Source: Merdivicinus sp050943495 (GTDB lineage Bacteria > Bacillota > Clostridia > Oscillospirales > Ruminococcaceae). From it: a DNA stretch of 64,000 nucleotides. Positions 26,140 through 35,830 of the stretch are shown in pieces. How positions within the stretch are numbered: position 1 is the stretch's first letter; each line of letters opens with the position of its first letter. Made by a program: the position numbers and the translations under genes. The stretch spans positions 124,001 through 188,000 of the forward strand of contig JBMNPH010000003.1 in NCBI GenBank assembly GCA_050943495.1. The letters are read 5' to 3'. The notes under the pieces were generated by a model. That model was not told the DNA's origin and did not search any database. It saw only the letters and a list, made by a program, of their open reading frames with translations.

Positions 26140-26697
26140 ATGAACGCGCAAACCTTTCGTCAGCTGCTGGAACAATTCGGCACTGATATCCTGCAATCCA
26201 GCGGCATGCAGCTGGAACGTGAATTTATTCAGCACGGAAATGTCAGCGTTCTGGAACATTCGATTCACGTTGCCTATTTGAGCCTTTGGCTGGCATATGC
26301 CCTGCGGCTGGAAATCAATACCCGCGCACTGCTGCGCGGTGCTCTGCTGCATGACTATTTTCTCTATGACTGGCATATCCCCGATCCCAGCCACCGTCTT
26401 CATGGGTTTCGCCATGCCAAATTTGCCCTAAAAAACGCCATGCGGGATTTTTCACTCGGCAAAACTGAGTGCGATATCATCGCCCGGCACATGTTCCCAC
26501 TCAACCTGACCCCGCCCAAATATCGGGAAAGTATCCTCGTTTGTCTCGCAGACAAAATTTGCGCAGTCTGCGAAACTATGTCCAGCGAATGGGCCAAACG
26601 GCGCTTTCAAAGCAGGCTTATCCTCACCCTGATTGCCCGACAGGATCCGGCACTGCGTATGATTCTCACTGCAAATTCCCATGCTGCCAACTTCTGA
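26140..26697 (+). CDS. HD-domain phosphohydrolase
   Basis: This is a 185-residue metal-dependent HD hydrolase. Candidate ligands are His40/His43 (VLEHSIHVAY), His71-Asp72 (LLHDYFLYDW), His117 (IIARHMFPL) and Asp138 (LADKICA), the H-HD-H-D pattern. Substrates in this family include nucleotides and other phosphates; none is indicated. ATG 26140 follows AGAGGAG with a 7-base gap; ATG 26134 is too close. It overlaps the 3' end of the convergent helicase gene by about 30 bases, an unusual arrangement placing it next to the TerB/ATPase/helicase module. Confidence 0.8.
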   Translation: MNAQTFRQLLEQFGTDILQSSGMQLEREFIQHGNVSVLEHSIHVAYLSLWLAYALRLEINTRALLRGALLHDYFLYDWHIPDPSHRLHGFRHAKFALKNAMRDFSLGKTECDIIARHMFPLNLTPPKYRESILVCLADKICAVCETMSSEWAKRRFQSRLILTLIARQDPALRMILTANSHAANF

Positions 26698-28906
26698 TCC
26701 GCGCTTTCATGCCTTCAATATCCAACACTCCATAGGCAAATCCTTTCCGAACCAGTTCGGCAGGAAGATATTCGTCATACTTTTCAAAAAGCGGCACCTC
26801 ATCCGGATAGACCAGTTCCATCGGATCGAGGGGCTGCTTTTCCATTTCCGAGAGCACCTGGAAAAATTCCTCCCGCCCTGCCTTCATCTTAAACTGGATG
26901 AAATACGGACGGGAAGAGTCCATTCCGCTGATCCCGAGAAGAGGTGCGCATTTCCGCTTTAAAAAGCGCTCAAGCGCCAGAAAAGCATAACTTCCCAGCC
27001 ACGGAAACAGACACCACATATCCCCGCCCAAACAGATCAGCGGATCCGAAACAACTCCGGAATTGACCGCCGTATGACGAGCATGTGCCAGACGCGCCGC
27101 CGCATTCTGCATTAGATAAGGATAAGATGCCGTCTCCTGCAGGACTTCGCGCATCCGTTCCAGGACCTTGGTATGAATATCGCCCGGACATTCTCCGAAA
27201 TAGGCGGGCACTTTTCCTTTGACCTGCTCGCAATAGACCAGTTTCCGCTTATGGTCAATCTCTTCCACAATCCAGACATGTCCGGCTAACGCAATTTTTT
27301 CGCCAGCCGGCGGAGGCAGAACAATGGTTCCCAATTCCTGAGATCCCCAACGAACGGTATATTCCTCATTTTCCTGAAAGACCGCGTAGAATTTAAAGGA
27401 ACTGGTGAGCCGTTCCCCGGCAAGTCCCACAATCAAACCGCCCTCTTCGGTGCGCTGGATATGCTCGGTTTCCAGCAGATGCCGGAGAAGAACTTTGAAA
27501 TCCTCCTGGCTGATACGGTAAAACGGCGCAAGGGTCAATACCCGGGAGGCAAGTGCTGCGGGAGATAATTCGCCGCAGGATGCAAGGGTACTCATAGTCT
27601 GGTGATAAAGCAGGCTGAAAGGAAGCCGATCCAATCTGGGCGGTTCCACCCAGCGTTCCTGCACATAAAGCTGTACCAGCGCAATCCCCTGAATCAATTT
27701 CCATGGAATTGTCGTCGGCAGCATGGCACGGGGTTCCGGCTGTTCCTCCCGCATAACAAACCACATTTCCGGCGGAAGATCGCGGCGTCCGGTTCGTCCC
27801 ATCCGCTGCAGGAAGGAGGAAACCGTAAACGGCGCGTCGATCTGAAACGCACGTTCCAATCGTCCGATGTCAATGCCCAATTCCAGAGTCGCAGTTGTAA
27901 CAGTGGTGAGGAACTGATCCTCATCCTTCATGACAGCTTCCGCGGTTTCCCGGTACGAAGCGGAAAGATTACCGTGATGAATCAAAAAACGGTCGCGCTC
28001 ATGGCGTGCTTCGCAATACTGGCGCAGAGTTGTTGTGACCGCCTCACATTCTTCGCGGGAATTGACGAAAACCAGACACTTTTTACCGCGGGTATGCTCA
28101 AAAATATAGCCGATTCCCGGATCCGCCTCCTTGGGTGCCGTATCGGTTGCCGCCTCCAAAACCGGAAGTGCCTCCTGCTGACCGGCCTCCTCTGCCTGCT
28201 GCGGGCCCTGAATAAAGAAATGCTCCATCGAAAGCCGCCACTTGGTTCCCTTTGCCTCAATTTTGGGGATTATAGTTTCCTTACCGGTTCCGGCCGCCAG
28301 AAAATGTCCGGTGCTTTCGAGGTCGCCAATCGTCGCTGAAAGACCAATCCGGCGCGGCGATACCCCAGCCAGCCGGGAAAGCCGCTCGATCAGGCAGAGG
28401 GTCTGCCCACCGCGGTCTCCCCGCATCAGAGAGTGCACCTCATCAATCACAATAAAGCGCAGATCACAGAAAAGACGCGCAATTGCCGCATGCTTATGAA
28501 GCAGCAGTGCCTCCAGCGATTCGGGTGTAATCTGCAAAATGCCGGACGGATTTTTGAGCATTTTCGCCTTATGAGACTGGGCAACATCCCCGTGCCAATG
28601 CCAGACCGGAATCCCAGCCTCCTGACAAAGATCGTTGAGCCGCTGAAACTGATCGTTAATCAGCGCCTTGAGGGGCCCGATATACAATGCGCCGACTGAA
28701 TGCGGCGGATCCTCCGAAAACAAGGTCAGAATGGGAAAAAAGGCGGCCTCCGTCTTACCGGAAGCTGTGGATGCCGACAGCAGAACATGCTGATCGGTAC
28801 CAAAAATTGCCTCGCCGGCAGCCACCTGAATGGCGCGAAGCGATTCCCAGCGATTCCGATAGATGAAATCCTGCACAAAAGGCGCATATCGGTCAAAAAC
28901 GTTCAT
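26666..28906 (-). CDS. Lhr/BrxHI-like superfamily 2 DEAD/DEAH helicase
   Basis: This is a 746-residue helicase. Motifs in order: Q-motif region RAIQVAAGEAIF near 25-35, Walker A STASGKTEA (Lys51), DEVH at 155-158, SAT at 190-192, motif V TATLELGIDIG (338-348) and motif VI QRMGRTGRR (367-374). A long C-terminal region of about 370 residues follows, as in large Lhr-type helicases and BrxHI of BREX systems. It should translocate on or unwind nucleic acid using ATP. It is third gene of the TerB-ATPase-helicase operon, starting 9 bases after the ATPase stop. No nuclease domain was recognised in it. Confidence 0.88.
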   Translation of the reverse strand: MNVFDRYAPFVQDFIYRNRWESLRAIQVAAGEAIFGTDQHVLLSASTASGKTEAAFFPILTLFSEDPPHSVGALYIGPLKALINDQFQRLNDLCQEAGIPVWHWHGDVAQSHKAKMLKNPSGILQITPESLEALLLHKHAAIARLFCDLRFIVIDEVHSLMRGDRGGQTLCLIERLSRLAGVSPRRIGLSATIGDLESTGHFLAAGTGKETIIPKIEAKGTKWRLSMEHFFIQGPQQAEEAGQQEALPVLEAATDTAPKEADPGIGYIFEHTRGKKCLVFVNSREECEAVTTTLRQYCEARHERDRFLIHHGNLSASYRETAEAVMKDEDQFLTTVTTATLELGIDIGRLERAFQIDAPFTVSSFLQRMGRTGRRDLPPEMWFVMREEQPEPRAMLPTTIPWKLIQGIALVQLYVQERWVEPPRLDRLPFSLLYHQTMSTLASCGELSPAALASRVLTLAPFYRISQEDFKVLLRHLLETEHIQRTEEGGLIVGLAGERLTSSFKFYAVFQENEEYTVRWGSQELGTIVLPPPAGEKIALAGHVWIVEEIDHKRKLVYCEQVKGKVPAYFGECPGDIHTKVLERMREVLQETASYPYLMQNAAARLAHARHTAVNSGVVSDPLICLGGDMWCLFPWLGSYAFLALERFLKRKCAPLLGISGMDSSRPYFIQFKMKAGREEFFQVLSEMEKQPLDPMELVYPDEVPLFEKYDEYLPAELVRKGFAYGVLDIEGMKARIRSWQHGNLQ

Positions 28907-28915
28907 CGTTTCCCC

Positions 28916-30235
28916 CTATATTTCGAATTCCGCAAACTCCTGCGATACATCCTGTTCCTCGTTCTGGGTTTTCGCATACTGGAAATCTTCCGACTGCAGC
29001 AACTCCGCGACTTTCAGCTGCGGATTCTGATAAATGATATTGAGCAGCTCAATGAAATCCCGGATGACCTCACGCGGCGTGATATTGGAATCCGCCCCGA
29101 TTCGTCCGAATTCAATCTGGATAAACTGCACCAGATCCTCCTGGGTCAGCGTCTGGTTATAATCGAATAGCTGGGCATGAATAGCCGCAAGCTTTTCAAT
29201 CAGCACCAGCATTTCCTCGTAGGTGAGGGGCGACAGCCGGATGACCGGTGCCAGCATATCCCGCACCTCATCACCGCCGAATCTGCCCTCCGCCAAGCGG
29301 GAACGCAGTGCCTCATAGCTGTATACACCCCGTCGGGGATCCTCGATGCACTGGGGTGTACCCGACATAATAATTCCCAGATGAGAAGCTTTTCCCTGCA
29401 ATGTATCATTATACATGGTCAGAATTTTTTCGTAGTTGTACTGGCGGGTAATACTGTTCGGAATTTTATAAATGTTAACCAGCTCGTCAATCAGAATCAG
29501 CAAACCGCTGTATCCGGCGCGCTTTAAAAAGGCGGCGAACAGTTTGATATACTCATACCAGTCCTCATCCGTGATGATGATATTTACGCCCAGTTCCGAT
29601 TTTGCTTCTGTTTTGGTGGTATATTCTCCACGAAACCATTTGGCGACCTTTGCCTTGGTTTCGTCATCCCCCTCCACATAGGATCGGTAATATCGGGTAA
29701 GCAAGGTCGCAAAATCAAAGCCATGCACCATCTCCTGCAAAGCGCCGATCACTTCGCGAATTTTGCGTTCCACCTGCCGTTCCAACGCCGGATCTCCGGC
29801 AGAAAGTCCGCTCTCTGCTGCCGCTTCGTTCTGTACACTGCTGATCCAACGGTCCAGAATCAAAGTGAGCGCACCACCCTCGGGACGTGTTTTGGTGGAT
29901 AGATTGCGGATCAATTCCTTATAGGTGGCAAGTCCCTGCCCTTTTGTGCCCTGAAGGCGACGTTCCGGCGAAAGATCGGCATCCGCCACAACAAAATTGC
30001 GATCCATCACATAATTCCGTATGGTTTGCAGCAGAAAACTTTTACCGCTTCCGTATTTACCTGCAATAAACCGAAAGGAAGCGCCGCCATCCGCAATAAT
30101 CTCAACATCATGCAGAAGAGCTGCAATTTCGGTTTCCCGTCCCACCGTAATATAAGGCAGTCCGATACGCGGCACAACACCGCCTTTCAAAGAATTGATA
30201 ATCGCAGACGCAATTCGTTTGGGTATTTTCATCAT
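28916..30235 (-). CDS. BrxD-like (DUF2791) ATP-binding protein
   Basis: This 439-residue P-loop ATPase has the layout of BREX BrxD/DUF2791 proteins. Walker A is GKYGSGKS at 59-66, preceded by the family region VGRETEIAALLHDVE, and Walker B is LLILIDE at 245-251 within a long helical insert. The C-terminal part (SPLTYEEMLVLIEKLAAI, ITPREVIRDFIELLN) resembles the ORC/Cdc6-like regulatory module of this family. BrxD partners BrxHI in type 2 BREX, and here the helicase is directly downstream. Start ATG overlaps the TerB stop by four bases (ATGA), so production is coupled. Confidence 0.85.
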   Translation of the reverse strand: MMKIPKRIASAIINSLKGGVVPRIGLPYITVGRETEIAALLHDVEIIADGGASFRFIAGKYGSGKSFLLQTIRNYVMDRNFVVADADLSPERRLQGTKGQGLATYKELIRNLSTKTRPEGGALTLILDRWISSVQNEAAAESGLSAGDPALERQVERKIREVIGALQEMVHGFDFATLLTRYYRSYVEGDDETKAKVAKWFRGEYTTKTEAKSELGVNIIITDEDWYEYIKLFAAFLKRAGYSGLLILIDELVNIYKIPNSITRQYNYEKILTMYNDTLQGKASHLGIIMSGTPQCIEDPRRGVYSYEALRSRLAEGRFGGDEVRDMLAPVIRLSPLTYEEMLVLIEKLAAIHAQLFDYNQTLTQEDLVQFIQIEFGRIGADSNITPREVIRDFIELLNIIYQNPQLKVAELLQSEDFQYAKTQNEEQDVSQEFAEFEI

Positions 30236-31704
30236 GGAACGATTCCTTTCAGTTCTTCAATATAATCTTCAATCAGTTCCGGTTCTTCTCCATCAAACAG
30301 GATCATTGTGTCTCCGAACTGATCGTATAGCTTTTCATTGATAGAATCCACCAGCACGGACAGCATGGTACCGCTTTCCCGCACTACCGGCCGATAATCT
30401 TCCCCATTCCATAGCGCTTTCAGCAGCTGGCATTCTACTTCGGTCAGACCGCACGCAGAAGAAACTTCTGCGGCAGGTTCCAATGGCTCTGGTTCCTGGA
30501 TTTCCTCCCGTTCTTCCTCGGTCAGCAGGCGTTCCCTTGTAATAGCGGCAGAATCCCGAATTCCGGACAGTTTGGAGAGGTCAATTGTAATTTTGGGCCG
30601 TGCATTCTTCTCTTTTTCCGCCAAAACCCGCGCGATTTCCCGGTCGATGATTCCCTGCACCAGTTTTGTCACCTTCTGAGATTGAAGAGGATGGGGATAT
30701 TGGTACTGTTGCCGCATCCGACAATCAATCTCCCGAAGAATAGATCCCAGTTCCCTGCTTTTGTCGCGGTTTCCGTAAAAGCGTTCGCAGTACCATCTTC
30801 CGTTTTGGCGGTAAAAACGGCATGCCTCATGAAAAACATACTCCTGTTTCTCATCGCGAAGACGGTCATAAAATACTGTGGAGGCAAACATCTGATATGG
30901 GGCAGACTCAAATTTTCCAAACAACTTTTCACACAGGGTATACTTCCGATGTTTCCGATAATATTCCGAAAGCCGGAAGAAAACACCGCAGCAGACATTC
31001 CGTGCATCTTCCGGATATTCCCGGAAAAAACGGGATCGTTCCGGCGGATAGCTGGACAATGTCTCCAGTGCCCCAAAAATCTCCTCCGCAGAACTGGCAT
31101 CGCATTTCACCAAAGTGAGCAATGCCCGGTCAAACTCCGCATCATTCCACCCATCCAGCAGCGAACTGTCCAGCTGATAGTAAATCACATAGTCATGAAG
31201 CCATCGGGGTACATAACGATTCACAGCTGGGTCAATGGCCCCGTATTCTTCCCACATTCGTTTTATTTTATGGAAACCGTCAAGCGGTGATTCTACCCCA
31301 ATCTGATTGAGCAGTTCATAAAAATACAGAAAAACAAAGGAAAGCTGCGTTGGTTCCACCTGCCCCTGACGGACTTTGGTGCGCCAGGAAAAATAACCGC
31401 GAAGCTGGTCGTTGCTCAAAGCCTGATAGGTCGGATAATACCGGATGAAATCTCCCCGATAGGCAAAATCATCGGTAAAATCTTCCATCAATTTTCCCTG
31501 CTGATAAAAAAGCCACTCCTGTCCATGCCGGTATGCTTCCGGACTGGTGGCGAGGCTGCGCATTTCGCGGTATTTTGAGGGAAGAGAAGATGTCATTTCT
31601 GCTGCAGTCCGGATAATCGGCACATCCTGATAAATTTTCTCCTTGATATTCTGAATTTTCTCATCGGACAAAATCAGATCAATCAGCTTTTGAATATCAC
31701 GCAA
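30232..31704 (-). CDS. TerB_N/TerB_C-type protein, first gene of the ATPase-helicase module
   Basis: This is a 490-residue protein. The region RGYFSWRTKVRQG/QLSFVFLYFYELLNQIG (about 105-145) is the hallmark of TerB_N proteins, and the C-terminal third (VECQLLKALWNGE onward) fits TerB_C. TerB-like proteins are linked to stress, membrane and phage-response systems. No catalytic motif is seen, so a structural or sensor role for the module is likely. Start is TTG 31704 with GGAGAGGAGG upstream. A near-consensus promoter lies 35-60 bases upstream. Its stop overlaps the ATPase start. Confidence 0.75.
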   Translation of the reverse strand: MRDIQKLIDLILSDEKIQNIKEKIYQDVPIIRTAAEMTSSLPSKYREMRSLATSPEAYRHGQEWLFYQQGKLMEDFTDDFAYRGDFIRYYPTYQALSNDQLRGYFSWRTKVRQGQVEPTQLSFVFLYFYELLNQIGVESPLDGFHKIKRMWEEYGAIDPAVNRYVPRWLHDYVIYYQLDSSLLDGWNDAEFDRALLTLVKCDASSAEEIFGALETLSSYPPERSRFFREYPEDARNVCCGVFFRLSEYYRKHRKYTLCEKLFGKFESAPYQMFASTVFYDRLRDEKQEYVFHEACRFYRQNGRWYCERFYGNRDKSRELGSILREIDCRMRQQYQYPHPLQSQKVTKLVQGIIDREIARVLAEKEKNARPKITIDLSKLSGIRDSAAITRERLLTEEEREEIQEPEPLEPAAEVSSACGLTEVECQLLKALWNGEDYRPVVRESGTMLSVLVDSINEKLYDQFGDTMILFDGEEPELIEDYIEELKGIVP

Positions 31705-31737
31705 AAATGCCGCCTCCTCTCCTGCATTCCTGAGTCC

Positions 31738-31766
31738 ATTATAACAAGATTTTCTCCTGTTTGCAA
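31738..31766 (-). promoter_or_regulatory. Strong promoter of the TerB-ATPase-helicase operon
   Basis: On the minus strand, TTGCAA (31761-31766) and TATAAT (31738-31743) are separated by 17 bases, with an extended-10 TG. It is consistent with steady, unregulated expression of the module. Confidence 0.75.
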
Positions 31767-31802
31767 GATTGGAAACGGCATTTTCCGAACAATTGTGCTA
31801 AT

Positions 31803-34121
31803 TTATTCTTCCGGTTCATTCCCCGCAATTTCCCGATATTCCCCGGGAGTAAGATTCTGCATCTTCTTGAAATTCCGGATAAAGATATTGCTGTTGGAAT
31901 ACCCTACTCGCAGAGCAATTTCGCTGATGGTCAGGGAAGTTTCTTTTAAGTAAACTTTTGCCTGATTCACGCGAAGGGTGGTGAGATAGTTAATAAAAGT
32001 AGTATTCAGTTGTTCTTTGAAGAGCGCCGACAGGTAATTGGGAGTCAAATTAAACTTCTCGGCAACCACCGAAAGGCTCATCGCATTATCCGTAAAATTT
32101 TCCTGGATAAAGGTGACAATCTGTGTTTTCTGGCGCTGGGTATGGTCAATTCTCTTCTTTTGAAGGTTCTCACAGACATAAGCCATGATTCCGTCCAAAT
32201 ATTCCATCCGCTTTCGCAGCGACCGAAGGGAAGAAAGGGTATCAATGGGATTAAAGCTGTTCCAGAAGGCTTCCAATTCATCGCCGGTCAGAGGAAAAAC
32301 CTTCAGCGCGGTATTCAGCAATTCCAAAAAGAGACAATCTGACATCTCATGATTGATCGACTTCTGTTCCGAAAAAAAATTTTCCGTATAGATTTGCTGA
32401 AGGAATGTCCGAACCTTCTGTAAATCACCCAACTTCAGGAGATTGATCAGCTGTTCTTCCATCGCAACCGGATAGAAAAAGTTCTGATATTTCCCGCCGT
32501 CTCCGGCAGTGTAACAGACAACCGGACTGGTATCGCTTGCCACCCGGTGTTCCCAGGAACGAATGGCGTGCAGATAAGAAGCATGCAAATCCTTCCACTC
32601 CATTCCGATGGTTCCAACCGCCGTAACTGCGGTAATCATCCATTGCTTCCGGAGGAACAGCATCATCTCACCTGCAAGAGACTGATAATTCTGCATGAGA
32701 GCACGTTCTGCATGCTCAGCCGCCATAATCAAGGCAAAGCTGTCGGTCGCCATATTAACCGGATAACAACGATATCGATGTTCTTCCGCAAATCTTCTCA
32801 GCTCATTGACTGCAATCGGACGAAGAGCGCTGCATTCTTCTGCCGAATGGGTGGGATAATTGACAAAATTTAATAAAAAGACGCAAGTATGACATGGATT
32901 GAGGTCAATCTGAAGTGTTCGTGCGGAGTTGACGAAGGCATCAAAATCAATCACATTGCCCTGTAGAAGCTGCCGTAATAAATTTTCTTGCAACATTGGT
33001 AATTCCTTTTGAATATGTTCCATCATTTGTGAGCCACGGATAATAGTCTGTTCTACCACAGTATCGATGTATTTGAGTTCATCATCTGCGGGATCGCCAA
33101 GCTGAGAATTGGTTTTCTGTAATTTCTGTACCAACATCTCCACCGGTCTGTAATTCCGTTTGGTAAAAAACCATGCAAACAAAACCCCAACCAGATAAAG
33201 GGCCGCAGTGAGCAAGAAAGTCTGATTCCGATTCTTTTTCAGCTGAGAAAAATAACTGTTAAGCGGCTGCATGCTGATATAATGCCATCCTGACATTTTA
33301 GATCCCACACTGCATAAGCTGTATTCCGTGTCTTCCCAGATCGTAAAATCCCGAGACAGGGAGGATCCACTTTTTTGGCGGCAGGCTTCCAACAAAGATA
33401 CATCTCCTTTATACAATACCGGAACACCTTCTGCATTCAAAATACAGAAAATTCCGCCTTCCGCAGCACCGACTTCCTGCAAGCCATTCATAATTGCCTC
33501 TTCATTTAGCTGCAGAGCAAGCATACCGTTTGCTTGCTGTACCGTCCATAGTGGGATGGAATGCAGCAGAAAAAGCCGATCTTCTTTTGGGTATTCCGCA
33601 TCTTTGTAAGGAAACAGCAAAAATTCGGCATATGCCTTAGACTTTTGCAGAGCGGGATAAAGAAACTCCGCTACTTTTTGATAGTTCTCATCACTGACGA
33701 TGGAATCCGGCGAAAATGCGGCCTGATCGGTTACAAGATAATCCCGTTTGGTAGAATACAGGTACATTGTTTCGATATAAGGATAAATATTTCGATATTG
33801 CTGAAGTGTATCAATTAAGAGACTCGTCTGATATCGCTCTTCTACCTGATCGGAACAAGGCGATTCCAAATAATCCAGTATCATAGAATCCATGGACAGA
33901 TCAATGGCAAGCATTTGGATACTGTCTAACCGTTCATCCAGCATTTTCTGAGCCTGCAGCAAGGTGGCATAATGATAATCCAGCGTACTGGTTTTCACCA
34001 CTTCCCGGTATCGTATATAATCCAATACAATAATGGCACTGGGAATCATCAAAATAACCAGAAAGGAAAGCAGCCATTTTCGAAACAGCTGACTTCGATT
34101 CAGCGCGAACAGTCTTTTCAT
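31803..34121 (-). CDS. Membrane-anchored AraC-type regulator with extracytoplasmic sensor
   Basis: This is a 772-residue protein. A membrane helix (about 15-33), an extracytoplasmic domain of about 250 residues (cache-like by position) and a second membrane helix near 300-315 lead to a cytoplasmic linker and a C-terminal AraC HTH pair (MSLSVVAEKFNLTPNYLSALF and ISEIALRVGYSNSNIFIRNF). Proteins of this type (YesN/YesS-like without a separate kinase) bind or sense extracellular oligosaccharides and activate the adjacent importer. It is 68 bases downstream of the solute-binding protein gene, in the same direction. Confidence 0.9.
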   Translation of the reverse strand: MKRLFALNRSQLFRKWLLSFLVILMIPSAIIVLDYIRYREVVKTSTLDYHYATLLQAQKMLDERLDSIQMLAIDLSMDSMILDYLESPCSDQVEERYQTSLLIDTLQQYRNIYPYIETMYLYSTKRDYLVTDQAAFSPDSIVSDENYQKVAEFLYPALQKSKAYAEFLLFPYKDAEYPKEDRLFLLHSIPLWTVQQANGMLALQLNEEAIMNGLQEVGAAEGGIFCILNAEGVPVLYKGDVSLLEACRQKSGSSLSRDFTIWEDTEYSLCSVGSKMSGWHYISMQPLNSYFSQLKKNRNQTFLLTAALYLVGVLFAWFFTKRNYRPVEMLVQKLQKTNSQLGDPADDELKYIDTVVEQTIIRGSQMMEHIQKELPMLQENLLRQLLQGNVIDFDAFVNSARTLQIDLNPCHTCVFLLNFVNYPTHSAEECSALRPIAVNELRRFAEEHRYRCYPVNMATDSFALIMAAEHAERALMQNYQSLAGEMMLFLRKQWMITAVTAVGTIGMEWKDLHASYLHAIRSWEHRVASDTSPVVCYTAGDGGKYQNFFYPVAMEEQLINLLKLGDLQKVRTFLQQIYTENFFSEQKSINHEMSDCLFLELLNTALKVFPLTGDELEAFWNSFNPIDTLSSLRSLRKRMEYLDGIMAYVCENLQKKRIDHTQRQKTQIVTFIQENFTDNAMSLSVVAEKFNLTPNYLSALFKEQLNTTFINYLTTLRVNQAKVYLKETSLTISEIALRVGYSNSNIFIRNFKKMQNLTPGEYREIAGNEPEE

Positions 34122-34189
34122 AGGCTTCTCTCCTTACAAAACAGCGATATCCCCTGTCCAAAAACAGGGGATTCTACTGTAATTTTTAC

Positions 34190-35788
34190 TCAGCGGGCGT
34201 TATAGGCATCATAGGCCTCCTGCATGATTTCCGTTGCCCGCTCTACATCCATCTTTTGGAGGGTCTCCGTGAAGTTGTCATAATTTTCAAGTGGTTCGAT
34301 TCCCATGATGAATTTCAGTGTCATTTCACTAACATAGGTGGTTACTTCTGACATGATCTTGGTGTACTCATCATTGGCTTCCGATTCCAATTCAATTGGA
34401 GGCATAATTAGATCGGTAGACACATTTCCCCACTGATTGGGACACTCTTTTTGCTCTGGTAAAACTAAATTGATTTGTTCATAAGCATCAAAATCCATTG
34501 CCTTTGTCCAACCGTGTATCGGCATAGCGTATTGATAAATAGCCTGCCCTGGTGTGAGCCCATCCGGATTGTTTAGAACAACATCTGTATAAGCATTTTT
34601 ACCTTCAACAACTGTATATGATTCTCCCTCAACTCCAAAGTTAACCAGATTATGTCCTTCTTCACTATAAAAGAAATCCATGTATTGGACAGCTGCAACC
34701 GGATTCTCACAACTCTTCGTAATTACTCCGATATCTGGACCAGCTTTGATCAGCATATCAGCATGACTGGTATAAGGTAATTCCATACTGGGATCTGCTT
34801 TTGGATAAGGGACTGCCATCAATTCGAAATCTGCGTTTTCGGTGCGAGCTTGTGAAGTTAAATTTCCCATTCCCCCGCCGACATTCCCAATAAACGAAAA
34901 GGTTTGATTATTCAATACTTTCGAATTGAACGCTTTACTGTCCGTTGTAGAAAAATCCGGATCAATCAGTCCTTCGCTGTACCACTGATTCATAGTAGTA
35001 ATGAAATCACGATAAGAAGGCTGCAATGGGCCGAATACTACTTTTCCATCCACCCGGCAGAAAGAATCCAATACACCAAATCCAGGCAAAAAGCCGGCAA
35101 AATTACTATTTTTTTGATCTCCAAACGGGATACTGTTCGGATCTGCTTCTTTTACTGTTTTCAGCATATTGTACCAGTCATCGATTGTTTCCGGAACTGT
35201 TAATCCCATTTTATCAAACTGATCTTTCCGCAGCATTAAGCCTTTAAAAGCATTTCGAATCGGCACTGGTTCTAATTTATACAATCCTGGGTAAGTTCCA
35301 TCCGATAGTTTGGCCTGTTTATCCATCTCCGGATCTTTTGCAAGCTGAGCCAAATAATTCGGTGCATATTCCCGGATATATTCATCCGCATTGATGGCAA
35401 TTCCTTCATCCAGTAAACCGGTTAATTTCATGGGGGTATTTTTTAAAATCCAAAAAATGATATCTGGATACTCTTTTGACGCAATCATCAGATTAAATTG
35501 GTCTGCTTCACTGCCAGTTGTAGGCATCTGATATTCAATTTCCATATTTAAGGTTTCTGCTGCAACCTGCAATCCCTTCATTTCAGAATAATTCTTTATT
35601 TGACCGCCTGAATTATTCATTGCATATACAGAAAGTTTTACCTTTTCCGAAGATGCAGAAGAGTCCATAGAAGAGCCTGTGCTTGATGCAGGTGTGCTGT
35701 TGGTAGAAGATTCGGTTGTCTGGGTTCCGCACGCAACGGATGAGGCTGCTACTGCTGCGATACAGCATGCAAGGAATAATTTTTTCAT
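34190..35788 (-). CDS. Carbohydrate ABC importer solute-binding lipoprotein (LplA-like)
   Basis: This is a 532-residue secreted lipoprotein. A signal peptide ends at the lipobox SSVAC with lipid-modified Cys20, followed by a Ser/Thr-rich linker, then the binding-protein fold (type I sugar-binding). The size and downstream permeases fit LplA-type binders of complex oligosaccharides, likely xylan- or arabinan-derived given the GH43 gene upstream. The gene order is GH43, permease, permease, binding protein, regulator, all on the minus strand with small gaps. Confidence 0.92.
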   Translation of the reverse strand: MKKLFLACCIAAVAASSVACGTQTTESSTNSTPASSTGSSMDSSASSEKVKLSVYAMNNSGGQIKNYSEMKGLQVAAETLNMEIEYQMPTTGSEADQFNLMIASKEYPDIIFWILKNTPMKLTGLLDEGIAINADEYIREYAPNYLAQLAKDPEMDKQAKLSDGTYPGLYKLEPVPIRNAFKGLMLRKDQFDKMGLTVPETIDDWYNMLKTVKEADPNSIPFGDQKNSNFAGFLPGFGVLDSFCRVDGKVVFGPLQPSYRDFITTMNQWYSEGLIDPDFSTTDSKAFNSKVLNNQTFSFIGNVGGGMGNLTSQARTENADFELMAVPYPKADPSMELPYTSHADMLIKAGPDIGVITKSCENPVAAVQYMDFFYSEEGHNLVNFGVEGESYTVVEGKNAYTDVVLNNPDGLTPGQAIYQYAMPIHGWTKAMDFDAYEQINLVLPEQKECPNQWGNVSTDLIMPPIELESEANDEYTKIMSEVTTYVSEMTLKFIMGIEPLENYDNFTETLQKMDVERATEIMQEAYDAYNAR

Positions 35789-35830
35789 AAGATGACCTCC
35801 ATTTTTGATTTTTGAATCCTCTCGGATTGA

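Noticed and set aside
26666..31704. Complete BREX system
   Set aside because: Only the BrxD-like and BrxHI-like components are present; no PglX methylase, PglZ phosphatase, BrxC/PglY or PglW kinase is in the window.
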